From Pseudomonadota bacterium (GTDB taxonomy: Bacteria > Pseudomonadota > Gammaproteobacteria > CALCKW01): DNA of 62,331 bases. The translations under genes were made by a program, and so were the position numbers. The stretch is from assembly GCA_039196715.1 (NCBI GenBank), contig JBCCUP010000022.1:1-62331 (forward strand), written 5' to 3'. Position 1 is the stretch's first letter, and each line of letters opens with the position of its first letter. Shown one piece after another: positions 41,103-49,002 of the stretch. Below the pieces are notes generated by a model. It saw only the letters and a list, made by a program, of their open reading frames with translations, was not told the origin of the DNA and did not search any database.

Positions 41103-41984
41103 ATGCAGGCAGACAAGCTGGTCACCCGAGACGGCCGCTCGCTCGCCGCCCATCGATTCCCCGCCGCTGGCACGCAGCGCGCGGTTGTCGTTTTGGCACC
41201 GGCCATGGGCGTGCCGCAAGCGTTCTACGCACCCTTCGCAGGTTGGTTGAGTCGACGGGGTTTCACCGTGTTGAGCTTCGACTACCGCGGCATGGGCCTC
41301 TCGCGCACAGAGCCTTTGCGTGCAGAGACCGCCGATGTGCTGACCTGGGGCCAGGTGGATTGCAGTGCGGCACTCGACCACGCAGCGTGGCTTGCCGGTG
41401 ACGCACCGGTGCTCTGGATCGGCCACAGTGTCGGCGGCCAGCTCATCCCGTTCATGCGCGAACCCAACCGTCTCGCTGGCGCACTGCTGGTCGCGGCCGG
41501 CAGCGGCTACTGGCGAGACAACGCGCCGCCGCTGAAACGCCGCATCCGCGCGATGTGGTGGGGCCTGGTGCCGGTGTTGACGCCGTTGTTCGGGTTTTTC
41601 CCAGGCGCGCGTATCGGCGCGGTTGGCGACTTGCCGCGGGGCGTGATCTGGCAGTGGCGGGCGTGGTGTCTGGACCCGAACTACGCAGTCGGGGCAATCG
41701 GCGAACAGGCTGCAGACGCGTTTGCCGCCGTCCGCGTGCCGCTGCACGCCCTGTACTTTGCCGACGACGAATTCCTCTCTCGCCGTTCGATCGAATCGCT
41801 CAACGCGCAGTACGTGAATGCACCACTGCGGTTCGACGTGATCGAGCCGAAGGCGGTCGGCGAGACGCGCTGCGGTCACCTCGCGGTGTTCCGCCCCCGT
41901 TTCGAAAAGACGATCTGGGAGTCCTGCTTCGGGCCCGCCCTGACCCACCTGGTCGACAGCAAAACCGCTGATGAAATCCCCTGA
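41103..41984 (+). CDS. Alpha/beta hydrolase (COG4757-like)
   Basis: A 293-residue alpha/beta-hydrolase related to predicted alpha/beta-fold hydrolases. Nucleophile elbow LWIGHSVGGQLIPFM at about residue 104; earlier VVVLAPAMGVPQAFYAPFAGWLSRRGFTVLSFDYRGMGLS gives the oxyanion loop and the typical strand-4 DYRG. A catalytic His near the C-terminus is likely in GETRCGHLAVFRP; the acid is probably the D in YFADDEFLS. Divergent from yjbQ (64 bp between starts). Substrate unknown. Confidence 0.85.
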   Translation: MQADKLVTRDGRSLAAHRFPAAGTQRAVVVLAPAMGVPQAFYAPFAGWLSRRGFTVLSFDYRGMGLSRTEPLRAETADVLTWGQVDCSAALDHAAWLAGDAPVLWIGHSVGGQLIPFMREPNRLAGALLVAAGSGYWRDNAPPLKRRIRAMWWGLVPVLTPLFGFFPGARIGAVGDLPRGVIWQWRAWCLDPNYAVGAIGEQAADAFAAVRVPLHALYFADDEFLSRRSIESLNAQYVNAPLRFDVIEPKAVGETRCGHLAVFRPRFEKTIWESCFGPALTHLVDSKTADEIP

Positions 41985-42012
41985 TTCATACGCCGCCGGA
42001 CACGCCAAAACC

Positions 42013-42040
42013 TTGAAAAGGCAGAAATTACCCCCATAGT
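42013..42040 (+). promoter_or_regulatory. Candidate promoter of the SPFH-NfeD operon
   Basis: TTGAAA (42013-42018) and CATAGT (42035-42040) with 16-bp spacing, in an AT-rich patch just before the ATG at 42091. Fair matches to both sigma-70 boxes. Confidence 0.45.
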
Positions 42041-42090
42041 TAAAAGCAAGGCGTGGCCACACCGGCCGCGCACGGTTTCAGGGGGTCGTG

Positions 42091-43071
42091 ATGGTCATCG
42101 AAGGGTTCTCCACATTCACGCTGGTGCTGCTGGTGCTGGCGGGCTCGGTCGTCTGGGCGAGCTACCAGATCGTACCCCAGGGTCAGGAACACACGGTCGA
42201 ACGGCTCGGCCGCTACATCCGTACCTTGACACCGGGCTTGCATTTCATCATCCCCTTCGTCGACCGGGTGTCGAACAAGGTCAGCATGATGGAAACCGTG
42301 CGCGACGTGCCGTCCCAGGAAATCATCACGCGCGACAACGCCATGGTGAAGGTCGACGGCGTGGTCTACTTCCAGGTGCTCGACGCAGCCCGCGCCTCGT
42401 ATGAAGTCACCAATCGCGAGGGGGCCATCATCAACCTGACCACCACCAACATCCGGACGGTGATGGGCAGCATGGACCTCGATGACCTGCTCTCCAACCG
42501 CAACACGATCAACGAGCGGCTGCTGCGCGTGGTCGACGAGGCGACGCAGCCCTGGGGTGTCAAGGTCACCCGTATCGAGATCAAGGACATCGAGCCGCCA
42601 CGTGACCTGGTCGACTCGATGGCACGTCAGATGAAGGCCGAGCGCGAGAAGCGCGCGTCCATCCTCGAAGCCCAGGGTGAGCGTGAGTCGCAGATCCTGC
42701 GCGCCGAAGGTGAAAAGCAGGCTGCAATTCTGCAGGCCGAGGGCGAACGCGAGGCCGCCTTTCGCGAGGCCGAGGCGCGCGAGCGCGCTGCCGAGGCCGA
42801 AGCCCGCGCAACCGAAGTGGTGTCCGAGGCGGTCGCCAAGGGCGATGTGCAGGCACTCAACTACTTCGTCGCCCAGAACTACGTGACAGCCTTGCAGAAG
42901 ATTGCCGGTGCCGACCAGCAGCGCACGGTGTTCATGCCACTCGAGTCAAGCAACCTGATCGGCGCAATCGGTGGCATCGCGGAACTCGCCAAGGACGCCG
43001 GTATCGCGACGCCGTCAGCCGCCGCAGCAAACCGCGCGCCGTCGCCGCCCACACCGCCGCGAGGAGCCTGA
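42091..43071 (+). CDS. SPFH/Band 7 membrane protein (QmcA/stomatin-like)
   Basis: A 326-residue protein: one N-terminal membrane helix (FTLVLLVLAGSVVWASYQIV), an SPFH domain to about residue 190 (HTVERLGRYIRTLTPGLHFIIPFVDRV ... NREGAIINLTTTNIRTVMGSMDLDDLLSNRNTIN), a long coiled coil rich in A, E and R (about 190-255, with AEGEKQAAILQAEGERE), and a variable tail. It looks like QmcA/stomatin, which form large membrane rings and organise lipid microdomains or proteases. ATG 42091 is five bases after GGGGG; a GTG at 42088 is too close. The NfeD gene follows after two bases, the standard pairing for these proteins. Confidence 0.92.
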   Translation: MVIEGFSTFTLVLLVLAGSVVWASYQIVPQGQEHTVERLGRYIRTLTPGLHFIIPFVDRVSNKVSMMETVRDVPSQEIITRDNAMVKVDGVVYFQVLDAARASYEVTNREGAIINLTTTNIRTVMGSMDLDDLLSNRNTINERLLRVVDEATQPWGVKVTRIEIKDIEPPRDLVDSMARQMKAEREKRASILEAQGERESQILRAEGEKQAAILQAEGEREAAFREAEARERAAEAEARATEVVSEAVAKGDVQALNYFVAQNYVTALQKIAGADQQRTVFMPLESSNLIGAIGGIAELAKDAGIATPSAAAANRAPSPPTPPRGA

Positions 43072-43073
43072 CC

Positions 43074-43538
43074 GTGGACGTGGTCGGCTGGCTCGACTCG
43101 CTCGAGTTCTGGCACTGGATGGTGTTTGGCGTGGCGCTGCTGGTGATCGAGCTCGGCATTGTCGGCACCGTGTTTCTGCTCTGGTTGGCGGCTGCGGCCA
43201 TCATCACCGGCCTCGGCCTGCTGGTCGCGCCAAACCTCGCCTGGCAGTTCCAGGTGCTGCTGTTTTCGGTGGTGGCAGTGGTGACCTTGCTCGCCACCCG
43301 CGCCTGGCTCAAGCGCCGTCCGATCCAGACCGACCGGCCGGCCCTGAACCGACGCGGCACGGCGTACATCGGGCGGCGGTTCACCCTCAGTCGCCCGATC
43401 GAGAATGGCCGCGGCGAACTCACCATCGACGACACGCTCTGGCGGATCGCCGGGCCCGATCTGCCGGCCGGTGCCGAGGTGGAGGTGTCGGACGTGGAGG
43501 GCACCCGCCTTCGGGTGGCCGCCGCCGGCGGCGGCTGA
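43074..43538 (+). CDS. NfeD-family protein (short, YbbK partner)
   Basis: A 154-residue protein with three membrane helices (LEFWHWMVFGVALLVIELGIVG, VFLLWLAAAAIITGLGLLV, QVLLFSVVAVVTLLATRAWL) and a C-terminal OB-fold domain (GRRFTLSRPIENGRGELTIDDTLWRIAGPDLPAGAEVEVSDVEGTRLRV). That is the short NfeD type (YbbK partner of QmcA in E. coli), without the serine-protease part. GTG 43074 follows the SPFH stop by two bases, with GAGGAG seven bases upstream inside that gene's end. It is thought to act with the SPFH protein in membrane organisation. Confidence 0.92.
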   Translation: MDVVGWLDSLEFWHWMVFGVALLVIELGIVGTVFLLWLAAAAIITGLGLLVAPNLAWQFQVLLFSVVAVVTLLATRAWLKRRPIQTDRPALNRRGTAYIGRRFTLSRPIENGRGELTIDDTLWRIAGPDLPAGAEVEVSDVEGTRLRVAAAGGG

Positions 43539-43548
43539 CGCTCAGCCG
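43532..43548. terminator. Stem-loop over two convergent stop codons
   Basis: CGGCTGA (43532-43538), 3-base loop, TCAGCCG (43542-43548). The stop TGA of NfeD and that of the opposite MCP-tip gene each fall in one arm. Confidence 0.45.
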
Positions 43549-44201
43549 GCGCCTTGTTGACGGATCGCGGCGCCGAGGTCGGCGTCGCGGCTCAGCACCG
43601 CCATGCGGTGGCGCACCGACGACACCAACCGGTCTGTGTCGAAGTCCTCGAGTGCCACATCGCGCTCGTTGCCGAGTGCTTCCTCGATCGCCGTCAGCGC
43701 GAGACCGGACGCCCGCAGACGGTCGCGGGCGTTGACCAGGGCCTGTTTGAGCAGGCACTCGATCTGGATGCGGTCGATCGACACGTCGTTGACGTCGCGG
43801 CTCATCGAATTCGGCAGCGAATCGATCGCCGCGGCCAGTCGCGCACCCACCCGCTGAATGTTGGCGTGCAACAGGGCGACGCGGTCGGCCAGCGGCTCGA
43901 CCGGGCCGTCATCAGGCTCGAACAGCGCCTGAAACTGATCGAGGCACGCAAGGCACTCGCCGATGCCGTCATCGATGGTGTCCGCGTGAGCGGACACCAT
44001 CTCCGCCATGCCCGAGATGTCCTGTGCTGCACTGTGCAGGCCACGGCCGGAGTGGTCCACGCGCGCCGCGCCGAGCATGGCATTCCACGCGATCAAGCGG
44101 GTCTGGTACGCCGTCGCCAAGATATCGTCCACGCAGACGAGGTTCGGCGACACACGGTCGGCCAGGGCATTGACCAGTTCACTCAATCGCACGACGAGCA
44201 C
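43542..44201 (-). CDS. Soluble MCP-tip-like protein (orphan)
   Basis: A 219-residue, all-helical, soluble protein. Its residues about 20-80 match the hairpin tip of methyl-accepting chemotaxis proteins: ILATAYQTRLIAWNAMLGAARVDHSGRGLHSAAQDISGMAE against the general pattern I..A.QTNILALNAAVEAARAGE.GRGF.VVA.EVR.LA. The Q-T, L-I-A-N-A, A-A-R and G-R-G match; but the N-A-x-x-E-A-A-R glutamate is G here, and A-R-A-G-E is A-R-V-D-H, so CheA/CheW contacts are probably weakened. No membrane helix, ligand domain or methylation helix precedes it. The rest (about 85-219) is helical and unrecognised. GTG 44201 or a GTG at 44192. It lies 87 bp downstream of tadA. Confidence 0.6.
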   Translation of the reverse strand: MLVVRLSELVNALADRVSPNLVCVDDILATAYQTRLIAWNAMLGAARVDHSGRGLHSAAQDISGMAEMVSAHADTIDDGIGECLACLDQFQALFEPDDGPVEPLADRVALLHANIQRVGARLAAAIDSLPNSMSRDVNDVSIDRIQIECLLKQALVNARDRLRASGLALTAIEEALGNERDVALEDFDTDRLVSSVRHRMAVLSRDADLGAAIRQQGAG

Positions 44202-44288
44202 ACACTGCAGCGCGACGACACCGCCGCTGCTTGTGTATCGACGTCGAGCTTGTGCCCCTTTAGTGCGGCGCCCCGTCAGCCGAGCCGA

Positions 44289-44759
44289 TCAGCCGCCGCC
44301 GCCCCGGCGCGCACGGAAAAAAGCCTGAATCAGTTCCCGTGCGCGCGCCGCTTCGACACCCGCAATCACCTCGACCGTGTGGTTGTGCAGCGCGGGGCCG
44401 AGCAGTGAAAACGCGCTCTCGACCGCACCGGTGCGCGGTTCGACCGTGCCGTACACGAGGGTCGCGATGCGCGCGTGAACCAGCGCGCCCACGCACATGG
44501 CACACGGCTCGACCGTCACGTAGAGGGTGCAACCCGGCAAGCGGTAGTTGCCCAGTGCGCTGGCCGCCGCACGCAGGGCCACCACCTCGGCGTGCGCGGT
44601 CGGGTCACAGCGTTCGATCGGCGCGTTGCTGCCGCGGCCGACGACCGCCCCCGCCTGCACCACCACGGCACCGACCGGCACCTCGCCCTGCGTCGCCGCC
44701 CGTTCAGCGAGGTCCAACGCCTCGTGCATGAACCGACGGTGGGTTTCGAGGTCCGACAT
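44289..44759 (-). CDS. tadA: tRNA adenosine(34) deaminase TadA
   Basis: A 156-residue zinc deaminase (E. coli TadA 167) that turns the wobble adenosine of tRNA-Arg(ACG) into inosine. Catalytic HAE is in PTAHAEVVALR; the zinc Cys pair is PCAMCVG; the family FGTVEPRTGAVES-like segment is also present. ATG 44759 (MSDLETHRRFMHEALDLA) fits the family and is used; the ORF upstream to 44834 is not. It is divergent from the rhodanese gene (109 bp between starts). Essential in most bacteria. Confidence 0.94.
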   Translation of the reverse strand: MSDLETHRRFMHEALDLAERAATQGEVPVGAVVVQAGAVVGRGSNAPIERCDPTAHAEVVALRAAASALGNYRLPGCTLYVTVEPCAMCVGALVHARIATLVYGTVEPRTGAVESAFSLLGPALHNHTVEVIAGVEAARARELIQAFFRARRGGGG

Positions 44760-44868
44760 GGCAGGGCGTTGGCCGTGTTTGGGGGGATGATCCTGGCGCG
44801 GCTGCGCCCGGCGGTGCATGGTAGCAAGCCACACCGCGCACCACAGTCACCGCGCCGGAGCGCCCGCC

Positions 44869-45285
44869 ATGCTGACCCGCAGAACCTTGGTACTCGGCCT
44901 CGCCGCCGCCCTCCCGATCGCGGCTGCGACCGCGACACCGGCCACCTTGAGCGTCACGGACGCCCGCCAGGCAGCCCTCGACGGCGACATCCTGCTGATC
45001 GATATCCGCACGCCAGCCGAGTGGCAGGCGTCCGGTGTCGCCGACGTGGCCCACCCGCTCTCGATGATCGACCGCCATTTCGGCCGCGACTTCGTCGCGC
45101 TGCTCGAGGCCAACCCGGGCAAGCGACCGGCGTTCATCTGCGCCACGGGCGTGCGCAGCTCGCGCCTGATTCGCCTGATGGCAGAGCGGGGGCTGCACGC
45201 CACCGTCGACGTGCCCGCCGGCATGATGGGTGAACCGGATGGCTGGATCGCCAGCGGCTTGCCCACGGTACGCTGGTCGCCCTGA
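44869..45285 (+). CDS. Periplasmic rhodanese-like protein
   Basis: A 138-residue single-domain rhodanese. A signal peptide with a double Arg (MLTRRTLVLGLAAALPIAAATA) is followed by the rhodanese fold (DGDILLIDIRTPAEWQASGV), and the active-site loop FICATGVRSSRL puts the sulfur-carrying Cys at about residue 91, in the CxxGxRS form. Periplasmic rhodaneses move sulfane sulfur or respond to oxidative stress; the partner is unknown. ATG 44869 chosen because the signal peptide begins there. Convergent with the EamA gene after four bases. Confidence 0.87.
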   Translation: MLTRRTLVLGLAAALPIAAATATPATLSVTDARQAALDGDILLIDIRTPAEWQASGVADVAHPLSMIDRHFGRDFVALLEANPGKRPAFICATGVRSSRLIRLMAERGLHATVDVPAGMMGEPDGWIASGLPTVRWSP

Positions 45286-45288
45286 GAC

Positions 45289-46197
45289 TCAACTGTTCGG
45301 GTTGGCCTGCGGGCTCTTGCGGCCGACGCTGCGGCCGAGCCGGTGTTCGCGGTACACGGTAATCAGGGCCGCTGAGATGATCACGGCCGAACCCAACCAG
45401 GTCTGCGCACTCGGCAGGTCGGAAAACAGCAGGTAGCCGATCGCGACCGCGTAGAGCAGCCGCACGTAGTCGAGCGAGGCCAGCAACGACGCTTCACCGA
45501 CGCGGTACGCCTCAATGTTGAACCGCTGCGCCACGTACGACAGTGCACCCATCGCACCGAGCAACAGCCACTCTTCGGGTGACGGCCACACCCAGTAGAA
45601 CACACCGAAGGGCAGCACCAGCGCGCCGACGCCGTAGGCCTGCCAGGCCATCACCTTCTGGTTGCTGTCGTGCTGCGTCAGGCGCTTCACGATCACCATG
45701 ACGAAGCCCACCAGCGCCGCGGAGCCAAGCGCCGCCAGGCTCCAGACCGACACCCCGACGCCGCCGGGCTGCAGCACGATCAACACGCCGAGGAATCCGA
45801 CCACGACCGCCGTCCAGCGGTAGACACCCACCGTTTCGTGCAGGATCAGCACGGCGAAGATGGTCAGGAAAAAGGATTTGGCAAAGCCGATGGTGGTCGC
45901 GTCGGCGAGCGGCAGGTGCACCACGGCCGCGAATCCCATGACCATCGCGAGGAAGGCCCCGACCACGCGCACCGCGTGCAGCGCGAGGTACTCGGTGCGA
46001 AACAGCTCCACCCCATTTTTGTGCAAGGCCGGCACCAGGATCAACGCGATCACGGCCTGGCGCACCAGCACGATCTGCATCACCGGGATGCCACCGCCCA
46101 GCAATTTGATGCACGCAGCGACCAGCGAAAAGCCGGCAATGGCGAGCATCAGCAGCACGGCGCCGCGGAGGTTCGACGGAAGGGATTGGAGAGCCAC
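45289..46197 (-). CDS. DMT-superfamily (EamA) transporter
   Basis: A 302-residue ten-helix exporter with two EamA repeats: LRGAVLLMLAIAGFSLVAACIKLLGG opens the first, and YRWTAVVVGFLGVLIVL and ALIT at the end close the repeats. It resembles RhaT/YdcZ-type or S-adenosylmethionine-uptake-like EamA members; no substrate can be named. The start is GTG 46197. The open frame continues to 46398 through the 15-bp repeat array, which would add about 67 residues rich in ARSR(Y/D); I do not think these are translated, but cannot exclude it. Confidence 0.9.
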   Translation of the reverse strand: MALQSLPSNLRGAVLLMLAIAGFSLVAACIKLLGGGIPVMQIVLVRQAVIALILVPALHKNGVELFRTEYLALHAVRVVGAFLAMVMGFAAVVHLPLADATTIGFAKSFFLTIFAVLILHETVGVYRWTAVVVGFLGVLIVLQPGGVGVSVWSLAALGSAALVGFVMVIVKRLTQHDSNQKVMAWQAYGVGALVLPFGVFYWVWPSPEEWLLLGAMGALSYVAQRFNIEAYRVGEASLLASLDYVRLLYAVAIGYLLFSDLPSAQTWLGSAVIISAALITVYREHRLGRSVGRKSPQANPNS

Positions 46198-46223
46198 GCG
46201 CCAGTGTAGCAGCCAACGCGTGC

Positions 46224-46336
46224 GCTGGCTGTGGGCGTCCCGGCTTCGGGCATACCGGCTTCGGGCATACCGGCTTCGGGCGTCCCGGCTTCGGGCATAC
46301 CGGCTTCGGGCGTCCTGGCTGTGGCGTCCCGGCTCT
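46224..46336. repeat. 15-bp minisatellite (about seven units)
   Basis: Seven units of GGGC(G/A)T(C/A)C(C/T)GGCT(T/G)(C/T) from 46233 to 46336, preceded by a half unit from 46224; the last unit is 14 bp. Two alternating versions, GGGCGTCCCGGCTTC and GGGCATACCGGCTTC, are seen. Lies in the 215-bp gap between the divergent EamA gene and the next small gene. Confidence 0.9.
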
Positions 46337-46412
46337 GGGTGTGCCGCGTCGGCTAAAGCTTGCCGCTGTCTTGCCGTTCTCCCCAACAGTAGGCCCACAC
46401 GCGGACACGCGC

Positions 46413-46685
46413 ATGCACATTCGGCTTTTCGCTACCGCCACCCTGGCAGCGCTCGCGGCGTTGGCCACCCCGTCGTCGATCGCGTCGGTGTTCCCGCACA
46501 CGCCCGAATCGCGCCCCGTGCCCCGTGCCGGCGCGTTGCAAGCCGACGTGCTCGCGGCCTTCGGGCGGCCGACAGACACCCTGGTGACCCAGCACTTCGG
46601 CGACAGCGCCGTCAGCGTGTGGGACTTCGGCACCTTCCGCGTCTTCTTCAAGGAAGGCCGCGTGGTCGAGAGCCGCCGCTGGTAG
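46413..46685 (+). CDS. Small exported protein, SmpA/BamE-like fold suggested
   Basis: A 90-residue protein with a signal peptide (MHIRLFATATLAALAALATPSSIA) and a short mature part. The segment GALQADVLAAFGRPTDTLVTQHFGDSAVSVWDFGTFRVFFKEGRVVESRRW recalls the SmpA/OmlA (BamE) motif in which a 'G-x-x-x-x-x-V-x-x-x-x-G-x-P' helix and two strands follow; but no lipobox Cys is seen, so it would be soluble in the periplasm. ATG 46413 gives a full signal peptide. A GC-rich stem at about 46690-46713 may end the transcript before the MscS genes. Confidence 0.6.
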   Translation: MHIRLFATATLAALAALATPSSIASVFPHTPESRPVPRAGALQADVLAAFGRPTDTLVTQHFGDSAVSVWDFGTFRVFFKEGRVVESRRW

Positions 46686-46779
46686 GTTGAGCCCCGTCCT
46701 CCCCCGGGCGGGCTGCGCGTTTACTGCCATACTGATGGGATTGGGATAAACGACCTGCCCTCGGTCCGGACACCACCCG

Positions 46780-49002
46780 ATGTTCCAGACAATGCCGCTA
46801 CCGCGGCTACTCGTGTTTCTGTCGTGCCTGGTGCTGGCGCCGGCCGCGTGGGCGGTCACGCCTGATCTGCTCGGTGGCGATACCGCGGAAGACCCGTCAA
46901 CCCTGATTGGCCCCCTCGCCACGGAAACGGACGTACTCGATGCCGTCTCGCGCCTGAGCGACGCCCAGGTGCGCGCCGTCCTGCTCGAACGCATGGACGC
47001 GGTCGCCCGCCAGGCGAGCGAACCGGTGGCCACCGGCGAGGGTGTGACGGCCCTGCTGACACGCTCGATCGACGGCGTCCAGCAGACCCTGCTGCGTGCG
47101 ATTGTCCAGATACCCGACACGGTCGAATGGCAGCTGCGCGCCTTCGACGTGTTCGGCAGCACCCGGCCGGACACCGCGATCCTGCGGTTCTTCGCCGTGA
47201 TCGCCGCCGCTGTGCTCGCCGGTCTCGCCGCGGAGCGGGTGGTCGCCGCCCTGGTCCGGCGCTGGCGATCGTTGATCAACCTCGAGCGCCGCCCCGAGGG
47301 CCTGTTCGACACCGTCCGCATGCTGGCTGTCCGGCTGTTGTTCGACATCACCGCCCTGCTCGCATTCTTTTACGTCACGCGCCAGGTCGCCGTGCATTTC
47401 GCCGCGACCCAGGATGCCGCGCTCACGCGGCTCATCCTGTTTGATTTCGTGGTGCTGCCGCGGGCCGCTTTCGCGCTCGTGCGGTTCGTTCTCGCGCCCA
47501 ACCACCCCGAAGTCCGTTTGTTGAACGCGACGGACGCGGTCGCGCGCCAACTCGCACGGCGCTTCGTGGTCTGGGTGATGCTGATCGGCCTGTCCGACTT
47601 CGTGTACAACTTCAACAAGACCAACGGTGTGCCGTTCGAGCAGAACTGGCTGCCCTACTGGCTCAACATCGTCATACACCTCTACCTCGGTTGGGCCGTC
47701 TGGCAAACCCGGCACGCCGTGCCCGACATGCTCCTTGGCCGAGACGGCGACAACACGCCGATCGAGCGGTGGGTGGCGCACTACTACGCCAATTTCGCCG
47801 TGGTGCTCGTGCCACTGAGCTGGTTGCTGGTGGAGATCCTGATCGTCAACGATCAGCTGCACCTGGTGGTCGACGACCGCGTGTTGATCTTTGTCGGCCT
47901 GGTGATGGCGGTACCGCTGTTCGACACCGCCATACGCGGCACAGTGGGCGCGCTGCTCGGTGAGTTCTCCGGCGAGGGCAAGGTCGCCGAGATCGCCTTC
48001 AAATCAACGCGCCGCAGCTACATCCGCATCGGCCGCCTGATCGGCTTCGCGTTGTTCCTCGTCATCACGGTGCCGTTGTTCGACCTGCAGATGGCCAGTG
48101 TCTCGGAGGCCAGCCTCGTTGGCGTCCTGCTGAACCGCCTGATCGACATCCTGATGATCATCGCCGTGGGCTACCTGATCTGGGAACTCGTGACCCTCGC
48201 GATCAACCGCAAGCTCGCCGCGGAACACACCGCAGCGGGAGCGCAATCGGAGGCCGAATTCGGTGGTGAGGGCGGCGGCGCGGGCGTCAGCCGCCTGGCA
48301 ACCGTGCTGCCGTTGTTGCGCATCACGCTGCAGACCCTGATTGTCAGCACCACCGTGCTGGTGGCGTTGAACGAGATGGCGGTCGACATCACACCGCTCC
48401 TCGCCGGTGCCGGTGTGGTCGGTCTCGCGGTCGGTTTCGGTGCCCAGCGCCTGGTCGCCGACGTCGTGTCCGGGGTGTTCTTTCTGGTCGACGACGCGTT
48501 TCGCGCCGGCGAGTATGTCGACATCGAGGGCACGGTCGGCACGGTCGAATCGATCTCTCTGCGCTCGATGCAACTCCGTCACCACCGCGGCGCGATCCAC
48601 ACCATCCCCTACGGCGAGATTCCGCGCATCACGAACTACTCGCGCGACTGGGTGATCATGAAGTTGCGCTTCACGGTGCCCTTCAACACCAACCTCAACA
48701 CCGTGAAAAAGCTGTTCAAGCAGATCGGCCGCGACATGATGGAGGTGCCGGAGCTGGCGGACGATTTCATCCAGCCGTTCAAATCCCAGGGCGCGCTGGA
48801 GGTGGACGATGTCGGCATCGTCGTGCGCGGCAAGTTCATGGCCAAACCCGGCAAACAGTTCACCTTGCGAAAGGAGATCCTCGCGCGCGTGCAGCGGGCC
48901 TTCGACGAGAACGGCATCCAGTTTGCGCGCAAGGAGGTGCGGGTGCGCATCGACGGCGAGGCTGGCGAGCTGCACGGACCACCGGGAGGCCAACCGACGT
49001 GA
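46780..49002 (+). CDS. MscS-family mechanosensitive channel (first of tandem pair)
   Basis: A 740-residue protein, much larger than E. coli MscS (286). It has a signal peptide (FLSCLVLAPAAWA), a periplasmic N-terminal part of about 120 residues, some eight membrane helices and a C-terminal MscS core. In the core, the pore helix LLAGAGVVGLAVGFGAQRLVADVVSGVFFLVDDAFRAGEYVDIEG is followed by the MscS beta-domain (TVGTVESISLRSMQLRHHRGAIHTIPYGEI) and the MscS C-terminal domain. It likely belongs to the YbdG/YnaI/MscK-type large channels that release solutes on osmotic downshock. GTGA overlap with its paralogue. Confidence 0.9.
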   Translation: MFQTMPLPRLLVFLSCLVLAPAAWAVTPDLLGGDTAEDPSTLIGPLATETDVLDAVSRLSDAQVRAVLLERMDAVARQASEPVATGEGVTALLTRSIDGVQQTLLRAIVQIPDTVEWQLRAFDVFGSTRPDTAILRFFAVIAAAVLAGLAAERVVAALVRRWRSLINLERRPEGLFDTVRMLAVRLLFDITALLAFFYVTRQVAVHFAATQDAALTRLILFDFVVLPRAAFALVRFVLAPNHPEVRLLNATDAVARQLARRFVVWVMLIGLSDFVYNFNKTNGVPFEQNWLPYWLNIVIHLYLGWAVWQTRHAVPDMLLGRDGDNTPIERWVAHYYANFAVVLVPLSWLLVEILIVNDQLHLVVDDRVLIFVGLVMAVPLFDTAIRGTVGALLGEFSGEGKVAEIAFKSTRRSYIRIGRLIGFALFLVITVPLFDLQMASVSEASLVGVLLNRLIDILMIIAVGYLIWELVTLAINRKLAAEHTAAGAQSEAEFGGEGGGAGVSRLATVLPLLRITLQTLIVSTTVLVALNEMAVDITPLLAGAGVVGLAVGFGAQRLVADVVSGVFFLVDDAFRAGEYVDIEGTVGTVESISLRSMQLRHHRGAIHTIPYGEIPRITNYSRDWVIMKLRFTVPFNTNLNTVKKLFKQIGRDMMEVPELADDFIQPFKSQGALEVDDVGIVVRGKFMAKPGKQFTLRKEILARVQRAFDENGIQFARKEVRVRIDGEAGELHGPPGGQPT

